Source: Clostridium sp. UBA4548
Lineage (GTDB): Bacteria; Bacillota; Clostridia; Clostridiales; Clostridiaceae
DNA length: 64,000 bases
Direction of reading: 5' to 3'
NCBI RefSeq assembly: GCF_002387895.1
Contig: NZ_DGLI01000044.1
Coordinates: 102,023-166,022, forward strand
Shown: one piece after another, positions 45,913 through 54,431 of the stretch
Numbering within the stretch: the first letter of the stretch is position 1
Layout: every line of letters begins with the position of its first letter
Program-made: the position numbers and the translations under genes
The notes under the pieces: model-generated
What the model was told of the DNA's origin: nothing
What the model saw: only the letters and a program-made list of their open reading frames with translations
Databases searched by the model: none

Positions 45913-47097
45913 ATGATTTCTAATTTCTTGATTAAAAAGTTTATAGCAAATTATTCCGATACGAAAAATAAAAAAGTCCGAGAAAAATATGGATACCTTG
46001 GTGGTATTATAGGTATAGTTGTGAACTTATTATTATTTGGAGTTAAATTTACTGTAGGACTAATTGTAAATAGTATTGCAGTTACTGCTGATGCTTTTAA
46101 TAATCTTTCTGATGTAGGTTCATCAGTTGTAACAATTTTTGGATTTAAACTCTCCAGCAAACCTGCAGATAGGGAGCATCCTTTCGGGCATGGTAGAATT
46201 GAATACATCTCTGGACTTATTGTTGCATTTTTAGTATTAATGGTAGGCTTTGAATTTGTAAAAAGTTCTTTTGATAGAATCAAAAATCCAACACCAGTAG
46301 AATTCTCCTTTGTTCCTTTTATACTGCTTTTAATTTCTATCTTATTTAAAGTATGGCTTAGTAGGTTTTATAAAAATATAGGTGGTAAAATTAACTCTTC
46401 TGCGCTACAAGCTTCTGGAGTAGATGCACTTAGTGATGTAGTTTCTTCCTCAACTGTGGCATTTTCTCTCTTAATTTCAAGATTTACTTCCTTTCCTATA
46501 GATGGATATATTGGTATGGCTGTTTCTGCTGTTATACTTTATGCAGGTTATAACTTAATAAAAGACACCTTAAATCCCTTACTTGGTACAGCACCAGACA
46601 AGGAATTAGTTGAAAGTATTCAGCAACTTATGTTAAATTATGAACACATAGATGGTACTCATGATTTATTAGTTCATAATTATGGTCCCGGAAGAATTAT
46701 AGCTTCTATTCATGCGGAAGTTCCATTAAATATTTCAGTTGTAAAAATTCATGAAGTTATAGATAGAGCTGAAAAAGAAATTTCTGCTGAGCTTGATATT
46801 TATTTAGTTATTCATATGGACCCTATAACTACAGATGATCGAGAGATTTTAGAGGCTAAAGAAGAACTTGCTGAAGCTTTAAAAGCATTTCCCCTTGTAA
46901 AGTCCTTTCATGATTTTAGGGTTGTTGGTGAGGGCGAAAATAAAAATCTAATTTTTGATGTGGTGATTGACGCTAACCATAAACTCACCGCTGAAGAGGA
47001 ATTAAAAATCCAAAAGGACATAAATGTGGAACTGAAGAAAACCCATCCAAATCATAATGCTATTGTAACAGTGGATAAGGATTATTTAGGTGTGTAA
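45913..47097 (+). CDS. Cation diffusion facilitator (CDF) family transporter
   Basis: A 394-residue metal efflux protein with six membrane segments in the first 220 residues and a cytosolic dimerisation domain, plus a second C-terminal ferredoxin-like extension beyond the standard ~290 residues. Metal-binding residues are in TADAFNNLSDVGSS (D and D) and GVDALSDVVSSS; DREHPFGHGRIEYISG is the HxxGH-type block. It exports Zn2+, Mn2+ or Fe2+ against H+; the metal is not certain. SD GAGGTG at nine bases. Monocistronic. The gap before it (45616-45912) holds only AT-rich promoter DNA. Confidence 0.92.
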   Translation: MISNFLIKKFIANYSDTKNKKVREKYGYLGGIIGIVVNLLLFGVKFTVGLIVNSIAVTADAFNNLSDVGSSVVTIFGFKLSSKPADREHPFGHGRIEYISGLIVAFLVLMVGFEFVKSSFDRIKNPTPVEFSFVPFILLLISILFKVWLSRFYKNIGGKINSSALQASGVDALSDVVSSSTVAFSLLISRFTSFPIDGYIGMAVSAVILYAGYNLIKDTLNPLLGTAPDKELVESIQQLMLNYEHIDGTHDLLVHNYGPGRIIASIHAEVPLNISVVKIHEVIDRAEKEISAELDIYLVIHMDPITTDDREILEAKEELAEALKAFPLVKSFHDFRVVGEGENKNLIFDVVIDANHKLTAEEELKIQKDINVELKKTHPNHNAIVTVDKDYLGV

Positions 47098-47201
47098 AGT
47101 TTCAATGTAATGACTTATAAGGCTCTTTTAGAAATTATATATGCTTAAAATCATACGACTATGCTGATACTCCTTAACCCCAGAAAAATTTTAAACATAA
47201 T

Positions 47202-47243
47202 AAAACTAATACTAGCTAAAATTGCTAATATTAGTTTTATTTT
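47202..47243 (+). terminator. Terminator after the CDF gene
   Basis: AAAACTAATA and TATTAGTTTT pair over ten bases, with an inner AGC/GCT, then ATTTTTCTT. About 105 bases after the stop. The remaining bases up to 47427 contain no further signal. Confidence 0.75.
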
Positions 47244-47427
47244 TCTTGTATTCAACATTAATGCATTTAAACTGTTATTAATACAAATCCCCAGTAATAT
47301 TCCTTCTTATATCTATTCACTGTACTAATTAACATAAACTTAACACCAATAACTTAAAATTAGCAATAGCATTCTAATGAACTCCAGAATAGTATATATT
47401 ACTATGAAAATATGGAGTGTGATTTTT

Positions 47428-48528
47428 ATGTCCGGTAAACAAAGACATTTTTTCCCTGGTGGTAATACTTCTAAAGGTTTTTACTCTTTTTATAGGTATA
47501 TCCTTTCTCAAGATGAAGCAAAGCGTATAATTTGTATTAAAGGTGGTCCTGGTACTGGCAAATCCTCACTTATGAAGAAGGTTGCAAGTATATTTTTAGA
47601 AAAAGGCTATGAAGTAGAATATCATCATTGCTCTTCAGATAATAATTCTCTTGATGGAGTTGTAATCAAAGGCTTGAATGTTGCTCTATTAGATGGAACT
47701 TCTCCACATGTAGTAGACCCTATAAATCCTGGGGCAGTGGATGAAATTTTAAACTTGGGCCAATGTTGGAATGAAGAAGGTTTTAAGTCCTTTAAACCCT
47801 TTATTATGGATACTAATAAAAAAGTTGGGAAAATCTTCAGAAGAGCTTACAGATTCTTTGGAGCTGCTAAAGATATTTATGAAGACTGGTCTACTTTTAA
47901 TAGCGAAGCGCTAAGCCTAAATAAACTTAGCTTATTAAAAGAAGAACTTAAAAATGATATTTTACCTAATAGTGTAAGCAAACTTGGTTTTGATCGCCAT
48001 CTTTTCGCTACTGCTTTTACTCCTAATGGAATTGTAACTTATATAGAAAATTTAATAAAAGGATTTCCAAAGGTTTATGTTCTCAAAGGTGGTCCTGGAA
48101 CAGGTAAAACCAATATTCTTCAATACCTCTATGAGGAGGCAGTAAGGCGTGGTTATTATGTAGAAGTATTCCATACTCCACTTACTCCTGATAGAATTGA
48201 GCATGTGCTGATTCCAGCTCTTGGTGTGGCTGTTGTAACCTCAAATGAAATTAATAATCTGAATATTAATGGTAAAATCTATGACATGAATAATTTACTA
48301 AATAAAAATCTTTTAGAAAAAAATAAAGATGATATTGATGAAGTTAAAGAAACCTTCTACTTGCTTCTTAACAAAGGTCTTGCTTGCATTAAAAGAGCAA
48401 AGGGTCTTCACGATGATCTTGAAACTGGATATATTCCAAACATGAACTTTAATAAGATAAATGAAATTTCTGAGGAAACTATTCAAAGATTATTAAAATA
48501 TGAAGAGGAGTACTTGAGAGATAAGTAA
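47428..48528 (+). CDS. Tandem P-loop ATPase (PRK06851-like)
   Basis: A 366-residue protein with two Walker A motifs in the same polypeptide: KGGPGTGKSSLMKKVA near residue 37 and KGGPGTGKTNILQYL near 222, each within a duplicated half. Both lack a clear second conserved acidic block beyond short strands. This matches a little-studied conserved Firmicute family with two P-loops (PRK06851 type). The start is ATG at 47428, eight bases after GGAGTG; 51 upstream in-frame bases carry no ribosome site. Monocistronic with its own terminator. Function unknown; a nucleotide-dependent regulatory or spore-related role is only a guess. Confidence 0.8.
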   Translation: MSGKQRHFFPGGNTSKGFYSFYRYILSQDEAKRIICIKGGPGTGKSSLMKKVASIFLEKGYEVEYHHCSSDNNSLDGVVIKGLNVALLDGTSPHVVDPINPGAVDEILNLGQCWNEEGFKSFKPFIMDTNKKVGKIFRRAYRFFGAAKDIYEDWSTFNSEALSLNKLSLLKEELKNDILPNSVSKLGFDRHLFATAFTPNGIVTYIENLIKGFPKVYVLKGGPGTGKTNILQYLYEEAVRRGYYVEVFHTPLTPDRIEHVLIPALGVAVVTSNEINNLNINGKIYDMNNLLNKNLLEKNKDDIDEVKETFYLLLNKGLACIKRAKGLHDDLETGYIPNMNFNKINEISEETIQRLLKYEEEYLRDK

Positions 48529-48598
48529 TCAAAGGACCTCTTTCTTTATGGTAAGTTACCACTAGAGTGATAAATGTATTAAAGGTAGTCAAAAAATT

Positions 48599-48625
48599 AG
48601 TGTGGTGAATTCACCACACTTTTTA
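48599..48625. terminator. Terminator after the tandem P-loop gene
   Basis: AGTGTGGTGAA and TTCACCACACT form a perfect palindromic stem, followed by TTTTTATATT, about 70 bases after the stop. The next gene (helD) converges, so it may serve as a backstop for both. Confidence 0.85.
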
Positions 48626-48815
48626 TATTGTTATAATATTCTATATAAGCCTATCTCCCGTAACCCAAGTTTATTAATAAGTTTTCCATTACTAAATTTT
48701 GTTTTCTTAATTATTTAACCTTTTGAAATAAGTATTCATTAGCAATGCCCCCATAACACTAATAAGCTTATCTACAACAAATATTAGCTATGGACTTTAA
48801 AATAACAAAACCATC

Positions 48816-50969
48816 CTACTCATTAACTAATTCACTGGTTTTAATCACAAATAGATTATGAAGAGCTCTAGTACACATAACATACATTAATTTATCCTCA
48901 GTTATAAGTCCTTGTTTTTCTGTATTAACAACTACTACTCCATCAAATTCTAAACCTTTTGCAAAATAAGATGTAATTATTATTAATGAGTCTCTATGAA
49001 CTACATTTTCCCTATCTATAATCTTTGCACTAACTTTACTACCGATAATATTTTTTACCTTGTAGGCATCTTCTAAATCTCTAGTAATTATAGCTATATT
49101 TTCTAACTCCTTATTTTTCATAGTACCTACATAGGTCTCTATAAATTTTGAAAGTTCTTCACTATTTTGAGCCTCCACCTCTACTACAGAGTCCCCACTT
49201 CTTACAAGTGGTACTATGTTTTGGGCCTTAAGGAACTTATTGCTATATTCCATAATTTCTCTTGTTGATCTGTAACTTTTATTAAGCTTAAACTCTTTAG
49301 TGTTAAAGTTATTGATGAATTCATCTACTGAAAGCATAGGAGGTTTATTATCCTTCATAGGAAGTATTCTTTGATTACTATCACCCACAATAGTCATGGA
49401 CACAGCCCTTGTATACTCCTTAATAGCTATAAACTGCATTAGCGAGTAATCCTGGGCTTCATCTATTACTATGTGTTTTACTTCCTTAGGTGATTTAATT
49501 CCTTCTAATTTAACCTTTAGATATAATAAAGCTCCTAAATCTATTTCTGTAAGCTCTTTACAAATAAAACCACTATTTATTTCTTTATATAAACTTATTA
49601 CATCTGGTGGATCTAAAAAGTCTAAAGTTTTCTTAATTTCTATTAGTTCCTGAATTAATTCTCTTATTTTAAGTTTTCTATTAAAGTCTAGGTTATTGAT
49701 ATGAAAAATTAATTCATCCTTTGGATAGGAAGCTTTTTCCTCATCATATTCCTTTTGAATTCTTCTGAATTCCTCATCTCTTACATCTTTCAATCTAGAA
49801 AATATAATTCTCTTTACCTTTTTACTTCTTCTAAAAAGAGGTAACATATAAAACTCATGGCTAAACATTTTTTCCATTTCTTCTGAAGAAATTACTTTAC
49901 GTTTTCTAAATTCAATATTCTTGGATGAAAAATAAGCCTTATTTAATTTATCTACATAATCATCTATAAAGTCCTTATATTTAATAGATGTTTTGTAGCT
50001 AATTTCTTCTTCATAATTTTTATCTCCAATTAAAAACCTTTCCATAATATCCTTCAATGAAATAACACTATCTATATCTAAAATATCTAAAACAAAATCC
50101 TTAAAGGTAGTTTGTATTACTCCACTTTCCCCTAAACTAGGAAGCACTGTTGATATATATTCCATAAAAATATTATTTGGTCCTAGTATAAGAACTTTAT
50201 CCTCTAGTATTTTTCTGTAATTATATAAAAGATATGCAACTCTATGAAGAGCAATAGTGGTTTTTCCACTACCAGCAACCCCATCAACTACTACAGTTTC
50301 AGTTCTTGACTGTCTTATTATATCATCCTGCTCCTTTTGGATAGTCATTATAATATCTTTTAATTTATCTGAAGAATTTTTACTGAGCATCATTTGCAAA
50401 ATATCATCTTTTACATCTACAGCAGAATCAAATAATCCTTCTAGCTTCCCTTTTTTTATGATAAACTGTCTTTTTTGGAGAACAGATACTTCCACCTTTC
50501 CCTTTGGAGCTTCATAATAACCCTCACCTATACCACCATTATAAAAAATCGAAGATATAGGTGCTCTCCAGTCAACTATTAAAGGTTCAAAAGACTCCTC
50601 TGGAGTAACTCCAAATCTTCCAATGTATATTTGTTCAACTCCAAAATCATCTTCTCTAAAATCAACTCTACCGAAGTATGGTGACACTTTTAATATATTT
50701 AGCTCTTTTAGCCTTCTATCTATAGTTTTAAAAGCCTCTTCTTTTACATATCTTTCATGATCAAAGTATTCAATTACTTTGTCTTCATCATCTCTATATT
50801 CTTCTATAAACTTTTTTCTATAATCAAGTATATATTCACTTATTCCTTTTCGCTTTTCTATGTACTTTAATATTTCTTCATTAATAATCCTAATTGTATC
50901 AGCTAATTTACCCTCTTCTATTGAAATTTCTAGCTGTTTTTTTATTTCTTCATTAATCTCATTATTCAC
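48816..50969 (-). CDS. helD: HelD-like superfamily 1 helicase (RNA polymerase recycling factor)
   Basis: A 717-residue UvrD-like protein. Helicase motifs: DGVAGSGKTTIALHRVAYLL (motif I, near residue 230), VIDEAQDYS (motif II), GDSNQRI (motif III) and LNKSYRSTREI (motif IV), and a C-terminal ASYFAKGLEFDGVVV-like motif V/VI region with VMCTRALHNL. The N-terminal coiled coil (residues 1-60) and a large insertion between I and II fit HelD, which removes stalled RNA polymerase from DNA, rather than a DNA helicase. The start is GTG at 50969 with GAAGGAAA upstream. Monocistronic. Confidence 0.88.
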   Translation of the reverse strand: MNNEINEEIKKQLEISIEEGKLADTIRIINEEILKYIEKRKGISEYILDYRKKFIEEYRDDEDKVIEYFDHERYVKEEAFKTIDRRLKELNILKVSPYFGRVDFREDDFGVEQIYIGRFGVTPEESFEPLIVDWRAPISSIFYNGGIGEGYYEAPKGKVEVSVLQKRQFIIKKGKLEGLFDSAVDVKDDILQMMLSKNSSDKLKDIIMTIQKEQDDIIRQSRTETVVVDGVAGSGKTTIALHRVAYLLYNYRKILEDKVLILGPNNIFMEYISTVLPSLGESGVIQTTFKDFVLDILDIDSVISLKDIMERFLIGDKNYEEEISYKTSIKYKDFIDDYVDKLNKAYFSSKNIEFRKRKVISSEEMEKMFSHEFYMLPLFRRSKKVKRIIFSRLKDVRDEEFRRIQKEYDEEKASYPKDELIFHINNLDFNRKLKIRELIQELIEIKKTLDFLDPPDVISLYKEINSGFICKELTEIDLGALLYLKVKLEGIKSPKEVKHIVIDEAQDYSLMQFIAIKEYTRAVSMTIVGDSNQRILPMKDNKPPMLSVDEFINNFNTKEFKLNKSYRSTREIMEYSNKFLKAQNIVPLVRSGDSVVEVEAQNSEELSKFIETYVGTMKNKELENIAIITRDLEDAYKVKNIIGSKVSAKIIDRENVVHRDSLIIITSYFAKGLEFDGVVVVNTEKQGLITEDKLMYVMCTRALHNLFVIKTSELVNE

Positions 50970-51148
50970 AGTTATATTTTCCTTCTTTCATACTCTTAAA
51001 TTTTGTCTAATATATAAGTTCCAATAAGGTTACCTCATAATGATAATTTTATCTATTGACTAGAAAACTAAAATTTCGAAGTTACATTACTGGAACATAT
51101 ATTATTAAAATCAATTTTAAATTATAATTTTTACAAAAGCTATGCTAT

Positions 51149-52240
51149 CTAAATTGTAATTTCTTCCCATCCTATTATATCTGTTATTCCTAAACCTGGC
51201 TCCTCGGATAGCACAATTCTATTACCTTCAATAGTAGCTCCACCAACAATTGGATCCTCTGAAAAATACAACATTGTATCTAAGTCTGAAATTATCATAT
51301 TACTTTTAGCTGCAGCAAAACTTGCAGCTGCTGTTATTCCTACCTTGCTTTCAAGCATGCATCCCATCATACACTTAATACCCATAGTATCTGCCATATT
51401 ATATATCTTCATGGCATTATGAATTCCACCGCTTTTCATAAGCTTTATATTAATTAAATCACAAGCTCTGTTTTGTATGATTTTAAAAGCTTCTGGAGTA
51501 GCAAATACTGATTCATCTGCTAAAATTAAAGTATCAACATTTTCCTTAACAAACTTTAACCCTTCAATGTCCCAAGCCTTCACTGGTTGCTCAACAAACT
51601 CTATATCTAGATCTAATTCTTCAATTTTTCTTATGATTTTCACTGCTTCCTTTGGAGACCATCCTTGATTCCCGTCTACTCTTACCTTTATTCCTTTTCT
51701 AATGGCCTTTCTTAACAGCTTAACTCTTTCTAAATCATGTTCAGGATCTTTGCCAAGCTTTATCTTTATATTGCTATAGCCATCTCTTACAGCATCATAA
51801 GCTGCACTTACCATATTTTCTACAGTATCATACTGTATTGTCATGTCAGTAAGTATCTCCGAGTTATATCCTCCCAATAGTTTAAACAGTGGTATATTTG
51901 CTCTCTTAGCAGCTAAATCATACAAAGCCATATCGAAGGCAGCCTTAGCGCTATTATTGCCTTTAATGCATTCATCTATAGTTTTTGTTATACACTCAAG
52001 ACAGCTAATATCCATACCTTTAATATGCTGTGCTATATGTTTAATTGCCCCAACTATGGAATCTTCTGTTTCACCAGTGACTCTTGGAGCTGGAGCAGCG
52101 CTACCAAATCCTATTTCCCCTCCATCAGTAATTATTTTTAAAATAACTTCTTTTGAATAATTATATGGCCTATCTCCAATAAGAAATGGTTTTTTCAACG
52201 GCACAGTAATTTTACCAACTTTTACATCATTTATTATCAT
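51149..52240 (-). CDS. Dipeptide epimerase (L-Ala-D/L-Glu epimerase type, enolase superfamily)
   Basis: A 363-residue enolase-superfamily enzyme. Catalytic KxK is K159/K161 in NIKIKLG, with metal ligands D189 (VDGNQGW), E217 (EFVEQPV) and D242 (ADESVF), and second base K266 in NIKLMKSGG. The DLD motif in ISDLDTMLYF near the C-terminus is the dipeptide-binding signature of the family. It interconverts L,D and L,L dipeptides such as Ala-Glu from peptidoglycan. The start is ATG at 52240 (AGAGGTATAATTAAA before it); an ATG at 52261 lacks a ribosome site. Downstream of pepV but separated by a terminator hairpin. Confidence 0.88.
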   Translation of the reverse strand: MIINDVKVGKITVPLKKPFLIGDRPYNYSKEVILKIITDGGEIGFGSAAPAPRVTGETEDSIVGAIKHIAQHIKGMDISCLECITKTIDECIKGNNSAKAAFDMALYDLAAKRANIPLFKLLGGYNSEILTDMTIQYDTVENMVSAAYDAVRDGYSNIKIKLGKDPEHDLERVKLLRKAIRKGIKVRVDGNQGWSPKEAVKIIRKIEELDLDIEFVEQPVKAWDIEGLKFVKENVDTLILADESVFATPEAFKIIQNRACDLINIKLMKSGGIHNAMKIYNMADTMGIKCMMGCMLESKVGITAAASFAAAKSNMIISDLDTMLYFSEDPIVGGATIEGNRIVLSEEPGLGITDIIGWEEITI

Positions 52241-52405
52241 TTTAATTATACCTCTCACCATAAATTTTAATTAAATTATTTGTTTCTCTGCATAATTTAA
52301 TTATATGCAACATTAAATTGGATTTTTCTTATATTTATCTATTATTATACCCAATTAAAATACTTTTTCAATGGAAATAAGATTTTCAATTTAATTTAAA
52401 CTGAA

Positions 52406-52439
52406 AAACATAGAGAAGAGCATGCTCTTCTCTATGTTT
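52406..52439 (-). terminator. Perfect 17-base palindrome between pepV and the epimerase
   Basis: A 34-base perfect palindrome centred at 52422/52423 with arms AAACATAGAGAAGAGCA. On the minus strand it is followed by TTTTTCAG, so it can end pepV transcription 63 bases after its stop. It precedes the epimerase, which may thus have its own promoter or depend on read-through. Confidence 0.8.
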
Positions 52440-52501
52440 AAATTAAGCTGTAATTAATCGTATTCTATTTAACTCACTTACAATTACAAAAGGTCTATTT
52501 T

Positions 52502-53893
52502 CTATTTTGCTAGTTCATATAATGCATGAGTATATATTTTTGTCATTTGAATTAAATCTTCTATTACAACATATTCATTTGGTTTGTGGATTACATCTGG
52601 ATCCCCTGGGAAAGTTGGTCCAAAAGCTAAAGTATTTGGCATCTCCTTAGCATAAGTTCCTCCACCTATTGATATTAAAGTACCCTCTTTACCAGTCTGC
52701 TCACTATAAACCTTTTGAAGAGTCTTAACTAGAGGATGATCTGGTGAAAAATACAATGGTTCTTGATGAGTGAAGTTTTCAATAGCAAATCCTGTATTTT
52801 CAAGAGTTCTATTAAATGGTGTCATCATATCCTCTAAAGTTTTTGTTACAGGATATCTTAAATTTAAAGTAACTACAACTTTATTCTCATCTATACTTAT
52901 TTTTCCTAGGTTGAAAGAAAGTTTTCCTGAATCCTTATCTTCTAATAGTACTCCGAAGGTTTCACCATGGATTTCCATACCTACGTACTCAGCTAAGAAT
53001 TTTATTGAACTTGATATGCAATCATCACCAAGTGGTAATACATTTAAGAAAGTTATAATTTGCATTATAGCATTTTTACCAAGTTCAGGCGTACTACCAT
53101 GCGCAGAAACTCCTACAGATTTAATAGTAACTCTATTTTCATTAGCTTCTGCTTTCATGTCATAACCATTTACTTTAGCAAAACCATTTAATTTATCTAT
53201 TAAATCACTTGTATTAGCCGTTACTACTAGTGCCTCTGCATAATCAGGAACCATATTTGGAGCTACTCCACCTTTTACATATTCAACTACGAAGTCACCT
53301 TGCGCCCTAGTTTTTACGTCCTTAACTATATTGAAAGTAGTTATGCCTTTTTCACCATTAATAATTGGGAAGTTAGCATCTGGAGTAAATGCAGCAACTG
53401 GTGGCTTTTCTTTTTGTAAGTAATAATGTAATTCATTACTACCAGTTTCTTCATTTGTTCCAAATATTACCCTTATTCTTTTTGTAAGTGGTAAATTAGC
53501 ATCCTTTATAGCTTTTAATCCGTAAAGACAAGCTACAATTGGTCCTTTATCATCTAAAGTACCTCTTCCAAAGATCTTATCATCATGAATTTCTGCCCCA
53601 TAAGGAGGATGTATCCATCCATCACCTTCAGGTACAATGTCTAAGTGACCTAATGCAGCTACATAATCTTCACCTTCACCAATTTCAGCGTACCCAACAT
53701 AGCCATCAACATTAACAGTTTTTAATCCTAATTTCTCAGCATTATCTAAAGCACATTGTAAAGCCTTAGCAACTTCTTCTCCAAAAGGCATTCCTGGCTT
53801 TGCTTCACCTTCTAAACTTCTAATCTTAACCAACTCTTGGGTAGTTCTTATTATGTCTTGACGCATTTCATCAATTCTTACATTTAAATCCAT
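52502..53893 (-). CDS. pepV: Dipeptidase PepV (M20 family)
   Basis: A 463-residue two-metal dipeptidase that splits dipeptides and carnosine-like substrates in the cytosol. Residues: H83 and D85 (GHLDIVPEG), D115 (GTLDDKG), E148/E149 (GTNEETG), and later ligands in SAHGSTPELGKNA and GGGTYAKEMPN. Length and order fit PepV exactly. ATG at 53893 directly abuts the stop of the PqqD-like gene (TAA then ATG), so translation is coupled. Part of a peptide-use operon with an OPT transporter. Confidence 0.94.
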   Translation of the reverse strand: MDLNVRIDEMRQDIIRTTQELVKIRSLEGEAKPGMPFGEEVAKALQCALDNAEKLGLKTVNVDGYVGYAEIGEGEDYVAALGHLDIVPEGDGWIHPPYGAEIHDDKIFGRGTLDDKGPIVACLYGLKAIKDANLPLTKRIRVIFGTNEETGSNELHYYLQKEKPPVAAFTPDANFPIINGEKGITTFNIVKDVKTRAQGDFVVEYVKGGVAPNMVPDYAEALVVTANTSDLIDKLNGFAKVNGYDMKAEANENRVTIKSVGVSAHGSTPELGKNAIMQIITFLNVLPLGDDCISSSIKFLAEYVGMEIHGETFGVLLEDKDSGKLSFNLGKISIDENKVVVTLNLRYPVTKTLEDMMTPFNRTLENTGFAIENFTHQEPLYFSPDHPLVKTLQKVYSEQTGKEGTLISIGGGTYAKEMPNTLAFGPTFPGDPDVIHKPNEYVVIEDLIQMTKIYTHALYELAK

Positions 53894-54295
53894 TTAATTC
53901 ATCTCCTTATTTTCTTCATCTTTGGGCTCTAAGGTTTTTACCTCTTTGAAATGAATCCAACCCTTTCTTGATAAGTAAGTTGAATAGGTAATTAGTTTTT
54001 CAATTGCAGTTTCCTTTGTTTCTCCAAAAACTTTTGACATTTCCATTGCAATTTCATAAATATTTTTTTCTCCATCCATTAATAACCATGCAGTGGAGCC
54101 TTGCTGATCTAAAGTTAAATCACTAACATTATTCTTTCTAACAAGCCAACTAGCAAATTTTTCTATTGGCTTATCGTGTTTAAAGTATAAAGTAACAAGA
54201 CCATCCTTTTCAGTAAAATTAGTATGTTTAATCACTGGTACATAGAGAAGAAAATTATACTTATCATTTTTTGTCTCAGTAGAACTTTTTTTCAT
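53894..54295 (-). CDS. PqqD-like protein
   Basis: A 133-residue soluble protein resembling the PqqD/RRE fold: AWLLMDGEKNIYEIAMEMSK followed by an ETKETAIEKLITYSTYLSRKGWI winged segment. In peptide-modifying systems this fold binds precursor leader peptides, but no radical SAM or precursor gene is adjacent. Here it sits between an oligopeptide transporter and pepV. The start is ATG at 54295 (GTAGGTGATTTT); in-frame ATGs upstream lie in the hairpin at 54314-54341 and lack ribosome sites. Its link to dipeptide use is inferred from position only. Confidence 0.65.
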   Translation of the reverse strand: MKKSSTETKNDKYNFLLYVPVIKHTNFTEKDGLVTLYFKHDKPIEKFASWLVRKNNVSDLTLDQQGSTAWLLMDGEKNIYEIAMEMSKVFGETKETAIEKLITYSTYLSRKGWIHFKEVKTLEPKDEENKEMN

Positions 54296-54313
54296 AAAAT
54301 CACCTACAAAGTA

Positions 54314-54341
54314 GTTAAGAGCCCAACTAAGGGCTCTTAAC
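54314..54341 (-). terminator. Stem-loop between OPT and PqqD-like genes
   Basis: GTTAAGAGCCC and GGGCTCTTAAC pair perfectly over 11 bases with a six-base loop. On the minus strand no T tract follows (TACTTTG), so it may stabilise or process the upstream OPT message, or attenuate the downstream genes, rather than be a simple terminator. Confidence 0.65.
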
Positions 54342-54431
54342 ATTATTATTTGTCTCAAAATTATAAGTAAAACCCTTAATAACTTTGATTATATCATTAT
54401 TTATATTATTTGCAATAAATAGTAATTTATT

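Noticed and set aside
47428..48528. Anti-phage or toxin-antitoxin role for the tandem P-loop protein and the AlbA_2 protein
   Set aside because: Neither has defence genes, integrases, transposases or composition shifts nearby; both sit in ordinary core sequence.
53894..54295. RiPP biosynthetic cluster around the PqqD-like gene
   Set aside because: No radical SAM, YcaO or precursor peptide gene adjoins it; the neighbours are peptide uptake and hydrolysis genes.
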